Shown here: piece by piece, positions 17,321 to 24,888 of the stretch | Position numbering within the stretch: the stretch's first letter is position 1 | How the letters are laid out: the number at the start of each line of letters is the position of its first letter | Assembly: GCF_947254095.1 (NCBI RefSeq) | Contig: NZ_CAMYBV010000012.1 | Coordinates: 1 to 64,000 of the forward strand | Direction: 5' to 3' | Length of the DNA: 64,000 nt | Source: an uncultured Mobiluncus sp. | GTDB taxonomy: Bacteria; Actinomycetota; Actinomycetes; Actinomycetales; Actinomycetaceae | The notes under the pieces: generated by a model | Databases searched by the model: none | What the model saw: only the letters and a program-made list of their open reading frames with translations | What the model was told of the DNA's origin: nothing | Position numbers and translations under genes: made by a program

Positions 17321-17845
17321 GAAATTCCTCCCGAATGCTAAATGTTGTTATACAAACTCTAGCCTAAAACGGCATTCTTGAGTACTCCCGCAGGTTGCAG
17401 ATTTTGCCGCCAAGCTAGCTGTGTTCACGGGCCGAGCCGAGGCTTTGATGATGGTTGGAGGTCGCAAAATTTTTAAGATTAATTACCTTCATCACCATTG
17501 TGAATTCTGTGTAAAACCCGATTTTCCTAAGCGACGGTTCAGAATCACAAATCTGTAGTTCAGTTGATAACTTTCGGGACAAAATCGGCGGGCTTGTGAA
17601 TTAAATGCTGTCCACAATTTCTTCCACAGCTAATCCCCGAAAAATCCCGCTTTCTTCCCCAGCTTTGTCCACATTCGCTATTTTTGCTTGGATTTTAGGT
17701 GCGGGATAGGTATGACGTTGGGTTTTGCGCGGTTTTCCGTTCGGGGTCGCGAGAGTGGTTGTACGCGGTTTCGGGTCGGGGTCGCGGGGTTTTTAAAGAA
17801 GCCGATGATTGCCCGTCACCAAATATTGCGGTAACCGGAATGGGA

Positions 17846-17958
17846 GCGGGGGGAGGAACCCGTACGACGCTGGGGAGGGGGCCCTATCGCGGCGAGAGCG
17901 TAGCGGAGACGCGATGGGGGAGGGTGCTCCCTCGATGTCGCTAGGGTCCTCCCCCCGC
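17846..17958. repeat. long-armed inverted repeat in the oriC region
   Basis: The arm at 17846-17861 (GCGGGGGGAGGAACCC) pairs with 17944-17958 (GGGTCCTCCCCCCGC) with one bulged base. Between them, smaller complementarities occur, such as TCGCG/CGCGA around 17886-17914 and GGGGGAGG (17916-17923) against the right arm. It could extrude a large hairpin or serve as a protein-binding platform. No reading frame here has convincing coding character. Confidence 0.55.
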
Positions 17959-18030
17959 GAGCTAAAACCGGTACACCGCAACTCCACGCCATACCTCCCC
18001 GCGACCTTAAACCGGTACACCGCGAACTCC
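17949..18030. repeat. two-copy direct repeat containing AAACCGGTACACCGC
   Basis: Copy one (17949-17985) and copy two (17995-18030) share CTCCCC..GCGA followed by a T/AAAACCGGTACACCGC core (cores at 17963-17979 and 18007-18023, 44 bp apart) and AACTCC. It lies between the long inverted repeat and the dnaA stop. Possible iteron-like or regulatory element of the origin. Confidence 0.55.
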
Positions 18031-18144
18031 CCCACACACCTTGTGACCTCGAGAAATACTGTCCGCACCGACCTTGTGAACAGAACAACACAGGCAGAGG
18101 CAGAAAGAAAAAGAGATGGAAAAACTGCTGAGAAAGCAGTGGAA

Positions 18145-19599
18145 CTAGGATTCGCGGGTGGCGCGGCGTACCGCGTCGGAAATGTCGGAAACCGACTTGA
18201 ACGTTTGGGTATCTTCCTTCATAGAGGCTGCGACCTTTTTGTTGGCGTGCATGACCGTCGTGTGATCGCGACCCCCGAAAGCGGCTCCGACCTGGGGAAG
18301 TGATAAGTCGGTCAGCTCGCGGCACAGGTACATGGCGATTTGGCGCGGCCCCACCACGGTGCGCGAACGGTTGGCGGAGAGCAAGTCTTCGGACTTCAAC
18401 GCAAAATATTGGGCGGTGCAGTCAATGATCATTTCGGGAGTGATCTCTTTGGCGCCCTTGCCCGTCATCAGGTCGCGAATCGCCAGTTTCGCGGTTTCAA
18501 TAGTGGCAGGCACGTGGTTGAGCGACCAGTACGCCGTGACCCGAATCAACGCGCCCTCCAAAGCCCGAATGTCCGAATCGACGTTAGAGGCGATGAACTC
18601 CGCCACATCGTCGGGCATCTGCAGGCTTCCGGCCTGGGCTTTTCGGCGCAGAATCGCGATACGTGTCTCTAGGCTGGGAGGCTGAATATCCGCCATCAAA
18701 CCCCACTCCAGGCGCGAACGAACCCGTTCTTCAAACCCTTTCAAATCTTTGGGAGCCACGTCAGACGTGATGACGACCTGTTTTTGAGCGGTGTGCAGAG
18801 TATTAAAGGTGTGGAAAAATTCCTCGAGGGTTTGTTCTTTACCGGCGAGGAACTGGATGTCGTCGATGAGCAGGAAGTCGACCTCCCGGTAACGGGCTTG
18901 GAAATCGGCGAAAGTCTGGGAGGCGATGGCGTTGATGAACTCATTGGTGAACTCCTCGGAGGAAATGTATTTCACCTTCGAGTCTGGGTACAGTTCCAGG
19001 GCATAGTTACCGATGGCGTGCAACAGGTGGGTTTTGCCCAGACCCGGACCACCATAGATAAACAGCGGGTTGTAGGCCTTTGCCGGTGAAGCCACGACGG
19101 ATTCAGCGGCCGCGGCGGTAAACGAGTTCGAAGAACCGATGACGAAAGAGTCAAAAGTGTAGGTCGGGTTCAGTCCCGTGTTTTGGTCAATGTGGAGCAT
19201 TTGGTGGCTTTCCCCAGGTTCCCACACGGGGCCGGTGGGGGCGCTCGGTTGGGCGGGCTGGGGCGGAGCGGGTTCAAAAGTTTGGGGTGTGGGAGCCGTG
19301 TTACCCAGATTTTCGTCCACCGTCACAATCAAGTTATTGATGGGACGGTTCAGGACCTCACCAAACGTGGTTTTAAACAGCTCGTAGTACTTTGACTCAA
19401 TCATGGTCTTGACGTCGTTGCTGGACACCGCCAAAACTGCCGCGTCTCCGGATTCCCCCAAACCTTTCGATTGGCGTATGAGTGCCAAGTCGAAGTCCCC
19501 GATTTTGCCCGAAGCACTGAGGTTTTGCAGGGCTCTAACCCAGAAATCGGTTGATCCAAGGTCGGCGTTGGTGCCGATTTCCCAGGCCGCATTGTCCAC
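18145..19599 (-). CDS. dnaA: chromosomal replication initiator protein DnaA
   Basis: Encodes 484 residues from GTG 19599 with AAGGAGAG upstream. AAA+ P-loop GGPGLGKT (residues 183-190), Walker B FLLIDDIQF, sensor region KDLKGFEERVRSRLEWG, and the C-terminal DNA-binding signature GGRDHTTVMHA are all intact. Domain I (residues ~1-90) and a Pro/Thr/Gln-rich linker domain II (~95-135) are short, as in actinobacteria. It initiates replication by binding DnaA boxes; two such boxes lie in its own promoter region, implying autoregulation. Confidence 0.98.
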   Translation of the reverse strand: MDNAAWEIGTNADLGSTDFWVRALQNLSASGKIGDFDLALIRQSKGLGESGDAAVLAVSSNDVKTMIESKYYELFKTTFGEVLNRPINNLIVTVDENLGNTAPTPQTFEPAPPQPAQPSAPTGPVWEPGESHQMLHIDQNTGLNPTYTFDSFVIGSSNSFTAAAAESVVASPAKAYNPLFIYGGPGLGKTHLLHAIGNYALELYPDSKVKYISSEEFTNEFINAIASQTFADFQARYREVDFLLIDDIQFLAGKEQTLEEFFHTFNTLHTAQKQVVITSDVAPKDLKGFEERVRSRLEWGLMADIQPPSLETRIAILRRKAQAGSLQMPDDVAEFIASNVDSDIRALEGALIRVTAYWSLNHVPATIETAKLAIRDLMTGKGAKEITPEMIIDCTAQYFALKSEDLLSANRSRTVVGPRQIAMYLCRELTDLSLPQVGAAFGGRDHTTVMHANKKVAASMKEDTQTFKSVSDISDAVRRATRES

Positions 19600-19678
19600 G
19601 GTAAGTACTCTCCTTGGGTCTCAATCCACTCAGATAAAACTGAATAAATCTTGCCACTCTTTAGTGAAATCCACAAAG

Positions 19679-19719
19679 TTATCCACAACCTGTGGACAAA
19701 GTTACAATGGTGTAACTTT
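19679..19719. promoter_or_regulatory. DnaA boxes and palindrome upstream of dnaA
   Basis: A perfect DnaA box TTATCCACA (19679-19687) faces a second box TGTGGACAA (19691-19699) as an inverted pair with 3 bp between. The overlapping palindrome AAAGTTAC-AATGGT-GTAACTTT (19698-19719) follows directly. Located 80-120 bp upstream of the dnaA start and about 170 bp before rpmH, it is well placed for DnaA autoregulation and for a second regulator at the palindrome. Confidence 0.7.
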
Positions 19720-19793
19720 GGTATGAGGTGCAGTTACATGCAAGTTTTCCATTTTTTTCCGGCCAGTGCGTGCGGCGGGACTTTTGCGCTAAT

Positions 19794-19823
19794 TTGCAAG
19801 GAACCTGACATTTGGGCTAAATT
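19794..19823 (+). promoter_or_regulatory. rpmH: putative rpmH promoter
   Basis: TTGCAA (19794-19799) and TAAATT (19818-19823) are separated by 18 bp and sit about 65 bp upstream of the rpmH start. Reasonable sigma-70-type hexamers in an AT-rich stretch; assigned by eye only. Confidence 0.35.
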
Positions 19824-19851
19824 AGAGCTTCGTCTTATGACTTGACTGCGG

Positions 19852-19876
19852 CCCGGGTTTGCCCGGGATTATTTTT
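19852..19876 (+). terminator. hairpin with T-run just upstream of rpmH
   Basis: CCCGGG-TTTG-CCCGGG (19852-19867) forms a 6-bp GC stem with a 4-nt loop followed by ATTATTTTT, ending directly before the rpmH ribosome binding site (CAGGAG). It looks like an attenuator or intrinsic terminator inside the rpmH leader, rather than an end-of-operon terminator. Confidence 0.5.
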
Positions 19877-19888
19877 CAGGAGAACAAA

Positions 19889-20026
19889 GTGACTAAGCGG
19901 ACTTATCAGCCCCATAATCGTCGCCGCGCCCACAAGCACGGCTTCAGGAATCGTATGGCCACCCGTGGGGGACGGGCGGTTATCAGCGCACGGCGTCGTC
20001 GCGGCCGGAAGCGTTTGGCCGTCTAA
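19889..20026 (+). CDS. rpmH: 50S ribosomal protein L34
   Basis: Encodes 45 residues from GTG 19889, with CAGGAGAA just upstream. The product reads TKRTYQPHNRRRAHKHGFR, then the MATRGGRAVISARRRRGRKR block that defines L34. Very basic, as expected. It opens the rightward rpmH-rnpA-yidD-yidC-jag-rsmG run, and the rnpA start lies only 10 bp after its stop. Confidence 0.97.
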   Translation: MTKRTYQPHNRRRAHKHGFRNRMATRGGRAVISARRRRGRKRLAV

Positions 20027-20036
20027 ACCCACACTG

Positions 20037-20435
20037 ATGCTGGCCAAAGCTAACCGGCTGACTCGCGCTCAGGACTTTCGCCTAGCGATGCGCGAGGGTT
20101 GCCACGCTCACGGCCCTAACCTGGTGTTACACCAATATGTTGGAACGGGAGATGAACCGGCTCGCATCGGTTTCGTCGTGGCCAAGCGGTTTGTGAAACA
20201 CGCCACCAGACGCAACCTTATTAAACGTCGGTTGCGTAGCTTGGTGCGCGGTCGCATTCAGGAGTTTCCCGGGGGTTCTGTAAACGTGTTTTATGCCAAA
20301 GCTGGCATTGCTGAGGTGAATTATTCTCAACTGGAAAACCAAGTTGGGGTGGTGTTGCAAAAGATGGGCCGCAAACGCCACCAGGCGCTTTTACATTCCC
20401 CTCAGCCCGGTTCCTCGAGTGCCCCGCGCGGGTAG
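20037..20435 (+). CDS. rnpA: ribonuclease P protein component
   Basis: Encodes 132 residues from ATG 20037. It binds the RNase P RNA and helps mature tRNA 5' ends. LAKANRLTRAQDFRLAMREG opens the protein; the RNR signature RRNLIKRRLRSLVR is in the middle, and VFYAKAGIAEVNYSQLE follows. Start chosen because it matches the family N-terminus; an in-frame earlier start would overlap rpmH. Confidence 0.96.
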   Translation: MLAKANRLTRAQDFRLAMREGCHAHGPNLVLHQYVGTGDEPARIGFVVAKRFVKHATRRNLIKRRLRSLVRGRIQEFPGGSVNVFYAKAGIAEVNYSQLENQVGVVLQKMGRKRHQALLHSPQPGSSSAPRG

Positions 20436-20460
20436 ACCGGTAAAAGTTAGGATAGGTGCG

Positions 20461-20859
20461 GTGTTAACAGGCAAGGCAGTATGGCGGTGGGGATGGAACC
20501 TGCCGGCCAATCTGGCGCGCTTGCTGATACACATTTATCAACATACTTTGTCAAAGGCGTTCGGGCCGGTTTGTAAGTATTATCCCAGCTGTTCGCATTA
20601 TGCGGACCTGGCTTTACAAGTACATGGATTTTGGAAAGGCTCAGCGCTGACCGTGTGGCGGCTGCTACGGTGCAACCCCTACTCTGACGGAGGCGTGGAC
20701 TATCCTCCGGTCAAAGGCTCTTGGACCAATCCGTGGACTGAACCCGGAAGCGTCAGCGCCGAAACTTATGGCTTTTTCCCCGGTCAGAACTCACTGTGGA
20801 GTGCCGGGGCGAGAGGGAAAACTATGGAAACGAAAGAAGGAGTGGTGTCATGCTGCTGA
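20461..20859 (+). CDS. yidD: membrane protein insertion efficiency factor YidD
   Basis: Encodes 132 residues from GTG 20461, with AGGATAGG (20449-20456) upstream. The core LLIHIYQHTLSKAFGPVCKYYPSCSHYADLAL and GFWKGSALTVWRLLRCNPYSDGGVDY is the YidD domain with its conserved cysteines (CKYYPSC, RCNP). YidD assists YidC at the membrane. The ~45-residue extension after the domain is less usual. Its 3' end overlaps the yidC start by 10 bp, implying coupling. Confidence 0.92.
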   Translation: MLTGKAVWRWGWNLPANLARLLIHIYQHTLSKAFGPVCKYYPSCSHYADLALQVHGFWKGSALTVWRLLRCNPYSDGGVDYPPVKGSWTNPWTEPGSVSAETYGFFPGQNSLWSAGARGKTMETKEGVVSCC

Positions 20860-22175
20860 GCTTGGTCGCGGCTGCTGGGGAAGCCAAATTGTCCCTCTAT
20901 GATCAGATTTTGTACCCCTTCATGTGGGTGGTGGGCTGGATTCTGCGCGGTGTCCACGAGATGCTGAGACTGTTCGGGATAAAATCCGGTGCCGGTATTG
21001 GTTGGGTGCTGGCCATTGTGGGGATGACTATCGTGGTACGACTGATTATCGTGCCGCTGTTTATCAAACAGATTAAGGCTTCGCGAGCTATGAGCCTGGC
21101 TCAGCCCGAACTGACCGCTATCACCAAGAAATATAAGGGCAAACGCGACCAGCAATCCATGATGCGCCAGCAAGAAGAAATGAAAGCCGTGCAAAAGAAA
21201 TACGGCGCTTCCATGTCGGCCTCGTGCCTGCCACTATTGGTGCAGATGCCGGTACTGTTTGCGCTGTATCGCCTGCTTTTCTATATGTCGGCGGTCGCGC
21301 AAGGAACCATGCCCGAACATGATTCCATCGGCGGGATGGGTCAGGAGCAAGCCAAGGCGCTGTGGGATTCCACTTTCTTTGGCGAATCCCTGGGTCAGAC
21401 CATGTTCGGTCCGACTTCCACTCTGCAGACCAAGATTGTCATCGGCATTATGGTGGCTTACCTGGTCGTGACCATGTTTGTCCAGACGGCGTTCCTCTCG
21501 ATGAAGAACATGAGTGACGAACAGTTGCATTCGGATAACCCGATGGTGAAGTCCACAAAGTCCATGATGTACTTTATGCCTCTGGTCTACCTGTTCACCG
21601 GCCCGGTCGTGCAGGTGGGACTGCTCATCTATTGGGTGACTTCCAACACGTGGAGCTTGGTGCAGCAGTACTTTATGATTCGGGCCTACCCCACTCGTGG
21701 TTCGGCTGCCGCTCGGTGGCGCGCGGACGCGCACGAACAGAAGTTTGAGAAATACCGCTCTGAGCAGGAAAAACAACTGAATGCCGAGCTGGAAAGGATT
21801 GAACTCAACGAAGTGGGGCTCAATCAGAAGGGCGTTCAGGTGGCTAAGCGGGAAGCCCGGTTAGCCCATATTCACAAGTTAGAGAAGCGTCGGATGGAGC
21901 TGGGGTTGGAGGAGATCAACTTCGGTTCGGTTGACGCTCAAGGCAAAGGTGGCAGACAACAGCGAATGCAACCCGGCCAGAAAGGCTGGGAGGAATATCG
22001 CGCCCAGTTCGATCAGGACAAGGCCGAGGCCAGCGCCGAGACGGAACCTGATCCGGACGAGGTCGGCAAGGATGGTCTGACCGCCAGCCAAAGAGCTGCT
22101 AAACAGGCTGAAAGACGTGCAGCAGAACGCAAAGCTAAGCAAAAGAAATCAAAGAAGAGGCAAGGGAACAGATAG
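20850..22175 (+). CDS. yidC: membrane protein insertase YidC/Oxa1
   Basis: Encodes 441 residues from ATG 20850, which follows GAAGGAG; an earlier in-frame ATG at 20796 lacks a site. Membrane helices include YPFMWVVGWILRGVHEML, GIGWVLAIVGMTIVVRLIIVPL and later segments around SCLPLLVQMPVLFALYRLLF and MMYFMPLVYLFTGPVVQVGLLIYWVTSN. A cytoplasmic KYKGKRDQQSMMRQQEEM hairpin lies between the first helices. The C-terminal ~130 residues are a long charged, Lys-rich tail (ends KKSKKRQGNR), as in actinobacterial YidC that bind ribosomes. Confidence 0.96.
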   Translation: MLLSLVAAAGEAKLSLYDQILYPFMWVVGWILRGVHEMLRLFGIKSGAGIGWVLAIVGMTIVVRLIIVPLFIKQIKASRAMSLAQPELTAITKKYKGKRDQQSMMRQQEEMKAVQKKYGASMSASCLPLLVQMPVLFALYRLLFYMSAVAQGTMPEHDSIGGMGQEQAKALWDSTFFGESLGQTMFGPTSTLQTKIVIGIMVAYLVVTMFVQTAFLSMKNMSDEQLHSDNPMVKSTKSMMYFMPLVYLFTGPVVQVGLLIYWVTSNTWSLVQQYFMIRAYPTRGSAAARWRADAHEQKFEKYRSEQEKQLNAELERIELNEVGLNQKGVQVAKREARLAHIHKLEKRRMELGLEEINFGSVDAQGKGGRQQRMQPGQKGWEEYRAQFDQDKAEASAETEPDPDEVGKDGLTASQRAAKQAERRAAERKAKQKKSKKRQGNR

Positions 22176-22238
22176 ACACGAAATTTTTGAGACGGCACGA
22201 CGCAGCGGGCCGCCGAGGGAAACGAGGGAACATAAAAC

Positions 22239-22931
22239 ATGAGTGAAACAATGGAAGATTTGGACATTATCGAAGAAGGCACCGAAGTCGTTGCCAATCG
22301 CGGCTCCAAGATGGAGCGGCTGGAAAACGAGGGCGATTTAGCTGCCGATTACTTAGAGGAGCTGCTGGACATTGTCGATTTGGACGGCGACATCGAGATT
22401 GACGTCGAGAACGGGCGCGCCCTGGTCGAAATCGTTACTGGCGATGCCGAGCCGGACCGCCGTTTGAAGCGGCTCATTGGCCGGCACGGTGAAGTGTTGG
22501 AAGCCTTGCAGGAATTGACCCGCCTGGCGGTGCAGTCCCAAACTGGGGAACGCTCCCGACTCATGCTTGATATTGCAGGCTACCGCTCCAACCGGCGTCT
22601 TGAGCTGCAGGAACTGGTGGAACGACTGGGCGCGCAAGTCCAGGAAACCGGTGAGCCGGTCCAGCTCAATCCCATGAATCCTTTTGAACGCAAGGTGTGC
22701 CACGACAAGGCCGCCGAGATGGGGCTGTATTCCGAATCCGAGGGCATGGCCCCCAACCGGTACGTGGTGTTGTCCCTAGATGAGGGCGACGACGAGGAGG
22801 ACTTCGGGGACGAACCTTTGGATGACTTCGACAATGCTGATGAGGTGGCCGACGACAATGCAGACGACGCGCTGGACTCAGATGAGGTAGCCTTGGACGA
22901 GGATACGGACACCTCGGCTGACGAAGCCTAA
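22239..22931 (+). CDS. jag: Jag/KhpB RNA-binding protein
   Basis: Encodes 230 residues. A KH-type domain (residues ~50-95: DIEIDVENGRALVEIVTGD, LIGRHGEVLEALQELTRLAV) is followed by R3H (GEPVQLNPMNPFERKVCHD, then AEMGLYSESEG). The last ~55 residues are an almost purely Asp/Glu tail, longer than in many homologues. Jag/KhpB proteins bind RNA with KhpA and influence cell elongation and division. Spacing and order (yidC-jag-rsmG) are standard. Confidence 0.93.
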   Translation: MSETMEDLDIIEEGTEVVANRGSKMERLENEGDLAADYLEELLDIVDLDGDIEIDVENGRALVEIVTGDAEPDRRLKRLIGRHGEVLEALQELTRLAVQSQTGERSRLMLDIAGYRSNRRLELQELVERLGAQVQETGEPVQLNPMNPFERKVCHDKAAEMGLYSESEGMAPNRYVVLSLDEGDDEEDFGDEPLDDFDNADEVADDNADDALDSDEVALDEDTDTSADEA

Positions 22932-22959
22932 CCGGTAGAGGCTTGCAGAGGGACTGAAC

Positions 22960-23640
22960 GTGACAGATTCAGTTGAGGACGAGCTGGCCGAGGACGTGCC
23001 CGCGGAGGTATCGGTTGAACCGGAACCCGCTGATCTAGCAGAAGTTTTCGATACCAGTGCTGACCAGATGCGCTACTTTGCAGACCTACTCAGCCATGAG
23101 GGTTTAGAACAGGGTTTGCTCGGTCCGCGAGAAGCGGGACGTATCTGGAGCCGCCACATTTTAAACTGCTGGGTGCTTAGCGAGTTCCTGCCCGAGGGCG
23201 TCCAGGTCGCTGATGTTGGTTCCGGAGCGGGACTGCCCGGCCTAGTGCTGGCTATTGCCCGGCCGGATTTGAGTCTCACGTTGATAGAGTCTATGGCTCG
23301 GCGTTGTGAATGGTTGCAGTTTTGTGTTGAAGAACTCGGCTTAGATAATGTGCAGATTCGTAACGCTCGAGCTGAGGATTTTCGAGGTAAACCAGCGTTT
23401 TCTCACCTGACAGCGCGGGCGGTGGGTAACCTTTCAACCCTGCTGGGATGGACCGCGCCATTGGTGAAAAAACACGGCACGATGCTGTTTCTAAAGGGCG
23501 CCTCGGTCGATGCGGAGATTGAAAAAGCGAAAGCCAACTATGTTTTCGCCAAACAAAAGGTGTCCCTGCCCGAGGTGTTAACCGTCGCAACCCCCTTGAC
23601 CGGCGAACCGACCCGAGTGGTACGCCTGATTAAGAAATAA
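22960..23640 (+). CDS. rsmG: 16S rRNA (guanine527-N7) methyltransferase RsmG
   Basis: Encodes 226 residues from GTG 22960 with AGAGGGAC upstream. It methylates G527 of 16S rRNA. The SAM-binding fold shows ADVGSGAGLPGLVLAIARPD, TLIESMARRCEWL and the LTARAVGNLSTLLGW block typical of GidB/RsmG. The N-terminal ~25 residues are acidic and variable. The end lies 5 bp before the first parS site. Confidence 0.96.
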   Translation: MTDSVEDELAEDVPAEVSVEPEPADLAEVFDTSADQMRYFADLLSHEGLEQGLLGPREAGRIWSRHILNCWVLSEFLPEGVQVADVGSGAGLPGLVLAIARPDLSLTLIESMARRCEWLQFCVEELGLDNVQIRNARAEDFRGKPAFSHLTARAVGNLSTLLGWTAPLVKKHGTMLFLKGASVDAEIEKAKANYVFAKQKVSLPEVLTVATPLTGEPTRVVRLIKK

Positions 23641-23645
23641 GCAAT

Positions 23646-23661
23646 TGTTTCACGTGAAACA
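23646..23661. promoter_or_regulatory. parS site 1
   Basis: A perfect 16-bp TGTTTCACGTGAAACA palindrome, the ParB-binding centromere consensus, lies right after rsmG and 253 bp before parA. It nucleates ParB spreading for origin segregation. Confidence 0.96.
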
Positions 23662-23825
23662 TTTTGCCGTTTGTACGCGGCGGCGGGTCAACGGTGAGTG
23701 TTGCGGAGGGACGAGAGTTTTTTTGCCACTCGTGGTTTGCTAAATTTTCCCCAGGATAAGACTATTTTGTTTTGTGGTTGACTTGTGAAAACAATTGCCA
23801 ACCGGCGCAACCACGCGGAATATCC

Positions 23826-23845
23826 TGTGGACAACGTGTGGATAA
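23826..23845. promoter_or_regulatory. two phased DnaA boxes upstream of parA
   Basis: TGTGGACAA (23826-23834) and TGTGGATAA (23837-23845; perfect consensus on the reverse strand) occur 11 bp apart in the same orientation, about 70 bp before the parA start. The spacing places them on one helical face and within a likely promoter, so DnaA may regulate parAB or coordinate initiation with segregation. Confidence 0.65.
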
Positions 23846-23913
23846 GTGTTTCGTGAAGATGAAATTTTTTCGTGCTCACCCATGAAGTAGACTGGTAGAA
23901 AAGAAGGGAGTTT

Positions 23914-24885
23914 ATGGTGGCAAAAAACGAACGGCCGAAGGTCGTAGTCCCCCATCACATCGAGCGTCCGGATTCTATTCACCGGACCCTGCGTCCGCGC
24001 GTGCCGACCTCCGAGAATGAAACCCCCATCGCTCGTGAACTGCGTAAATCTATGGAGATGCGCCAGGCCATTGCCTCCGAGGAAACTCCCCAGCTGCGCC
24101 ACAATCAAGTAGTCGCAGTCGCGAATCAAAAGGGCGGGGTCGGTAAGACGACCACCTTAGTCAACATCGCTATGACCCTGGCCCAGCGCGGCGTGCCGGT
24201 GTTGGTCATTGACACCGATCCACAAGGCAACGCATCGACCGCCCTGGGCATTTCCCACCACGTGGGCACCCCTTCGCTTTATGACGTGTACACCGGTCAA
24301 TCCACCTTCGCGGAAGTCGCCCAGCCTTGCCCGCAACAGGAATCGCTTTTAGTGGTACCCGCCACCGTGGACCTGGCCGGCGTGGAAATGGAACTCGCCG
24401 ACCAGGTGGACCGCAGCTTTTACCTGCGCGAAGCGGTCAATACTTACTTGGCGGACAAGTCCGGTTATTTGGTTCTCATCGATTGTCCCCCTTCTCTGGG
24501 GTTGCTGACCGTGAACGCTTTTTGCGCCGCTCGTTGGGTCGTAATTCCGGTTCAAGCGGAGTACTACGCTCTGGAGGGAATATCCCTCTTGACTGATACC
24601 ATGAGCAAGATTCGTGACGCTTTGAACCCCCAGCTGGAACTGTTGGCGTTCCTCATTACCATGTTTGATAAGCGCACCAACTTGGCTGCCCAAGTAGAGA
24701 GCGATGTGCGCGCACACTATCCTGAACAGACTCTGCGCACCAACATACCTCGACAGGTCGCCATCTCTGAAGCACCCTCTTGGGGGCAGACTGTCATTAC
24801 TTACGAAAAGAATTCGCCGGGTTCTTTGGCCTATCAAATGGCGGCATTGGAACTTTTAGGTAAATTAGCGAAAAAGGAAAACTGA
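23914..24885 (+). CDS. parA: chromosome partitioning ATPase ParA (Soj)
   Basis: Encodes 323 residues; ATG 23914 follows AGAAGGGAG. The deviant Walker A motif KGGVGKTT is in AVANQKGGVGKTTTLVNIA (residues ~70-88); VLVIDTDPQGNASTALG, YLVLIDCPPSLGLLTVNAF and PVQAEYYALEG follow. The ~65-residue N-terminal extension with basic residues is typical of chromosomal ParA in actinobacteria. It drives ParB-parS segregation by nucleoid-bound ATPase gradients. parB starts 3 bp after its stop. Confidence 0.96.
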   Translation: MVAKNERPKVVVPHHIERPDSIHRTLRPRVPTSENETPIARELRKSMEMRQAIASEETPQLRHNQVVAVANQKGGVGKTTTLVNIAMTLAQRGVPVLVIDTDPQGNASTALGISHHVGTPSLYDVYTGQSTFAEVAQPCPQQESLLVVPATVDLAGVEMELADQVDRSFYLREAVNTYLADKSGYLVLIDCPPSLGLLTVNAFCAARWVVIPVQAEYYALEGISLLTDTMSKIRDALNPQLELLAFLITMFDKRTNLAAQVESDVRAHYPEQTLRTNIPRQVAISEAPSWGQTVITYEKNSPGSLAYQMAALELLGKLAKKEN

Positions 24886-24888
24886 CAC

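Larger units (their letters stand above)
17321..18144. other. candidate chromosomal origin (oriC), dnaN-dnaA gap
   Basis: An 824-bp gene-free stretch in the canonical actinobacterial oriC position. Genes diverge around dnaA (dnaN leftward, rpmH rightward), fitting bidirectional replication from here. The left part (17440-17720) is AT-rich with DnaA-box-like TTGTCCACA near 17665, CTGTCCACA near 17610 and a CTTCCACAG. Consensus TTATCCACA boxes are not abundant. The right part (17820-18060) is GC-rich, with a long inverted repeat and a two-copy direct repeat described separately. Short open frames here look non-coding. Confidence 0.6.

Noticed and set aside
17699..17944. 81-residue frame in the oriC gap
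   Set aside because: Arg/Gly-rich product driven by GC repeats, no ribosome binding site, and overlapped by inverted repeats.
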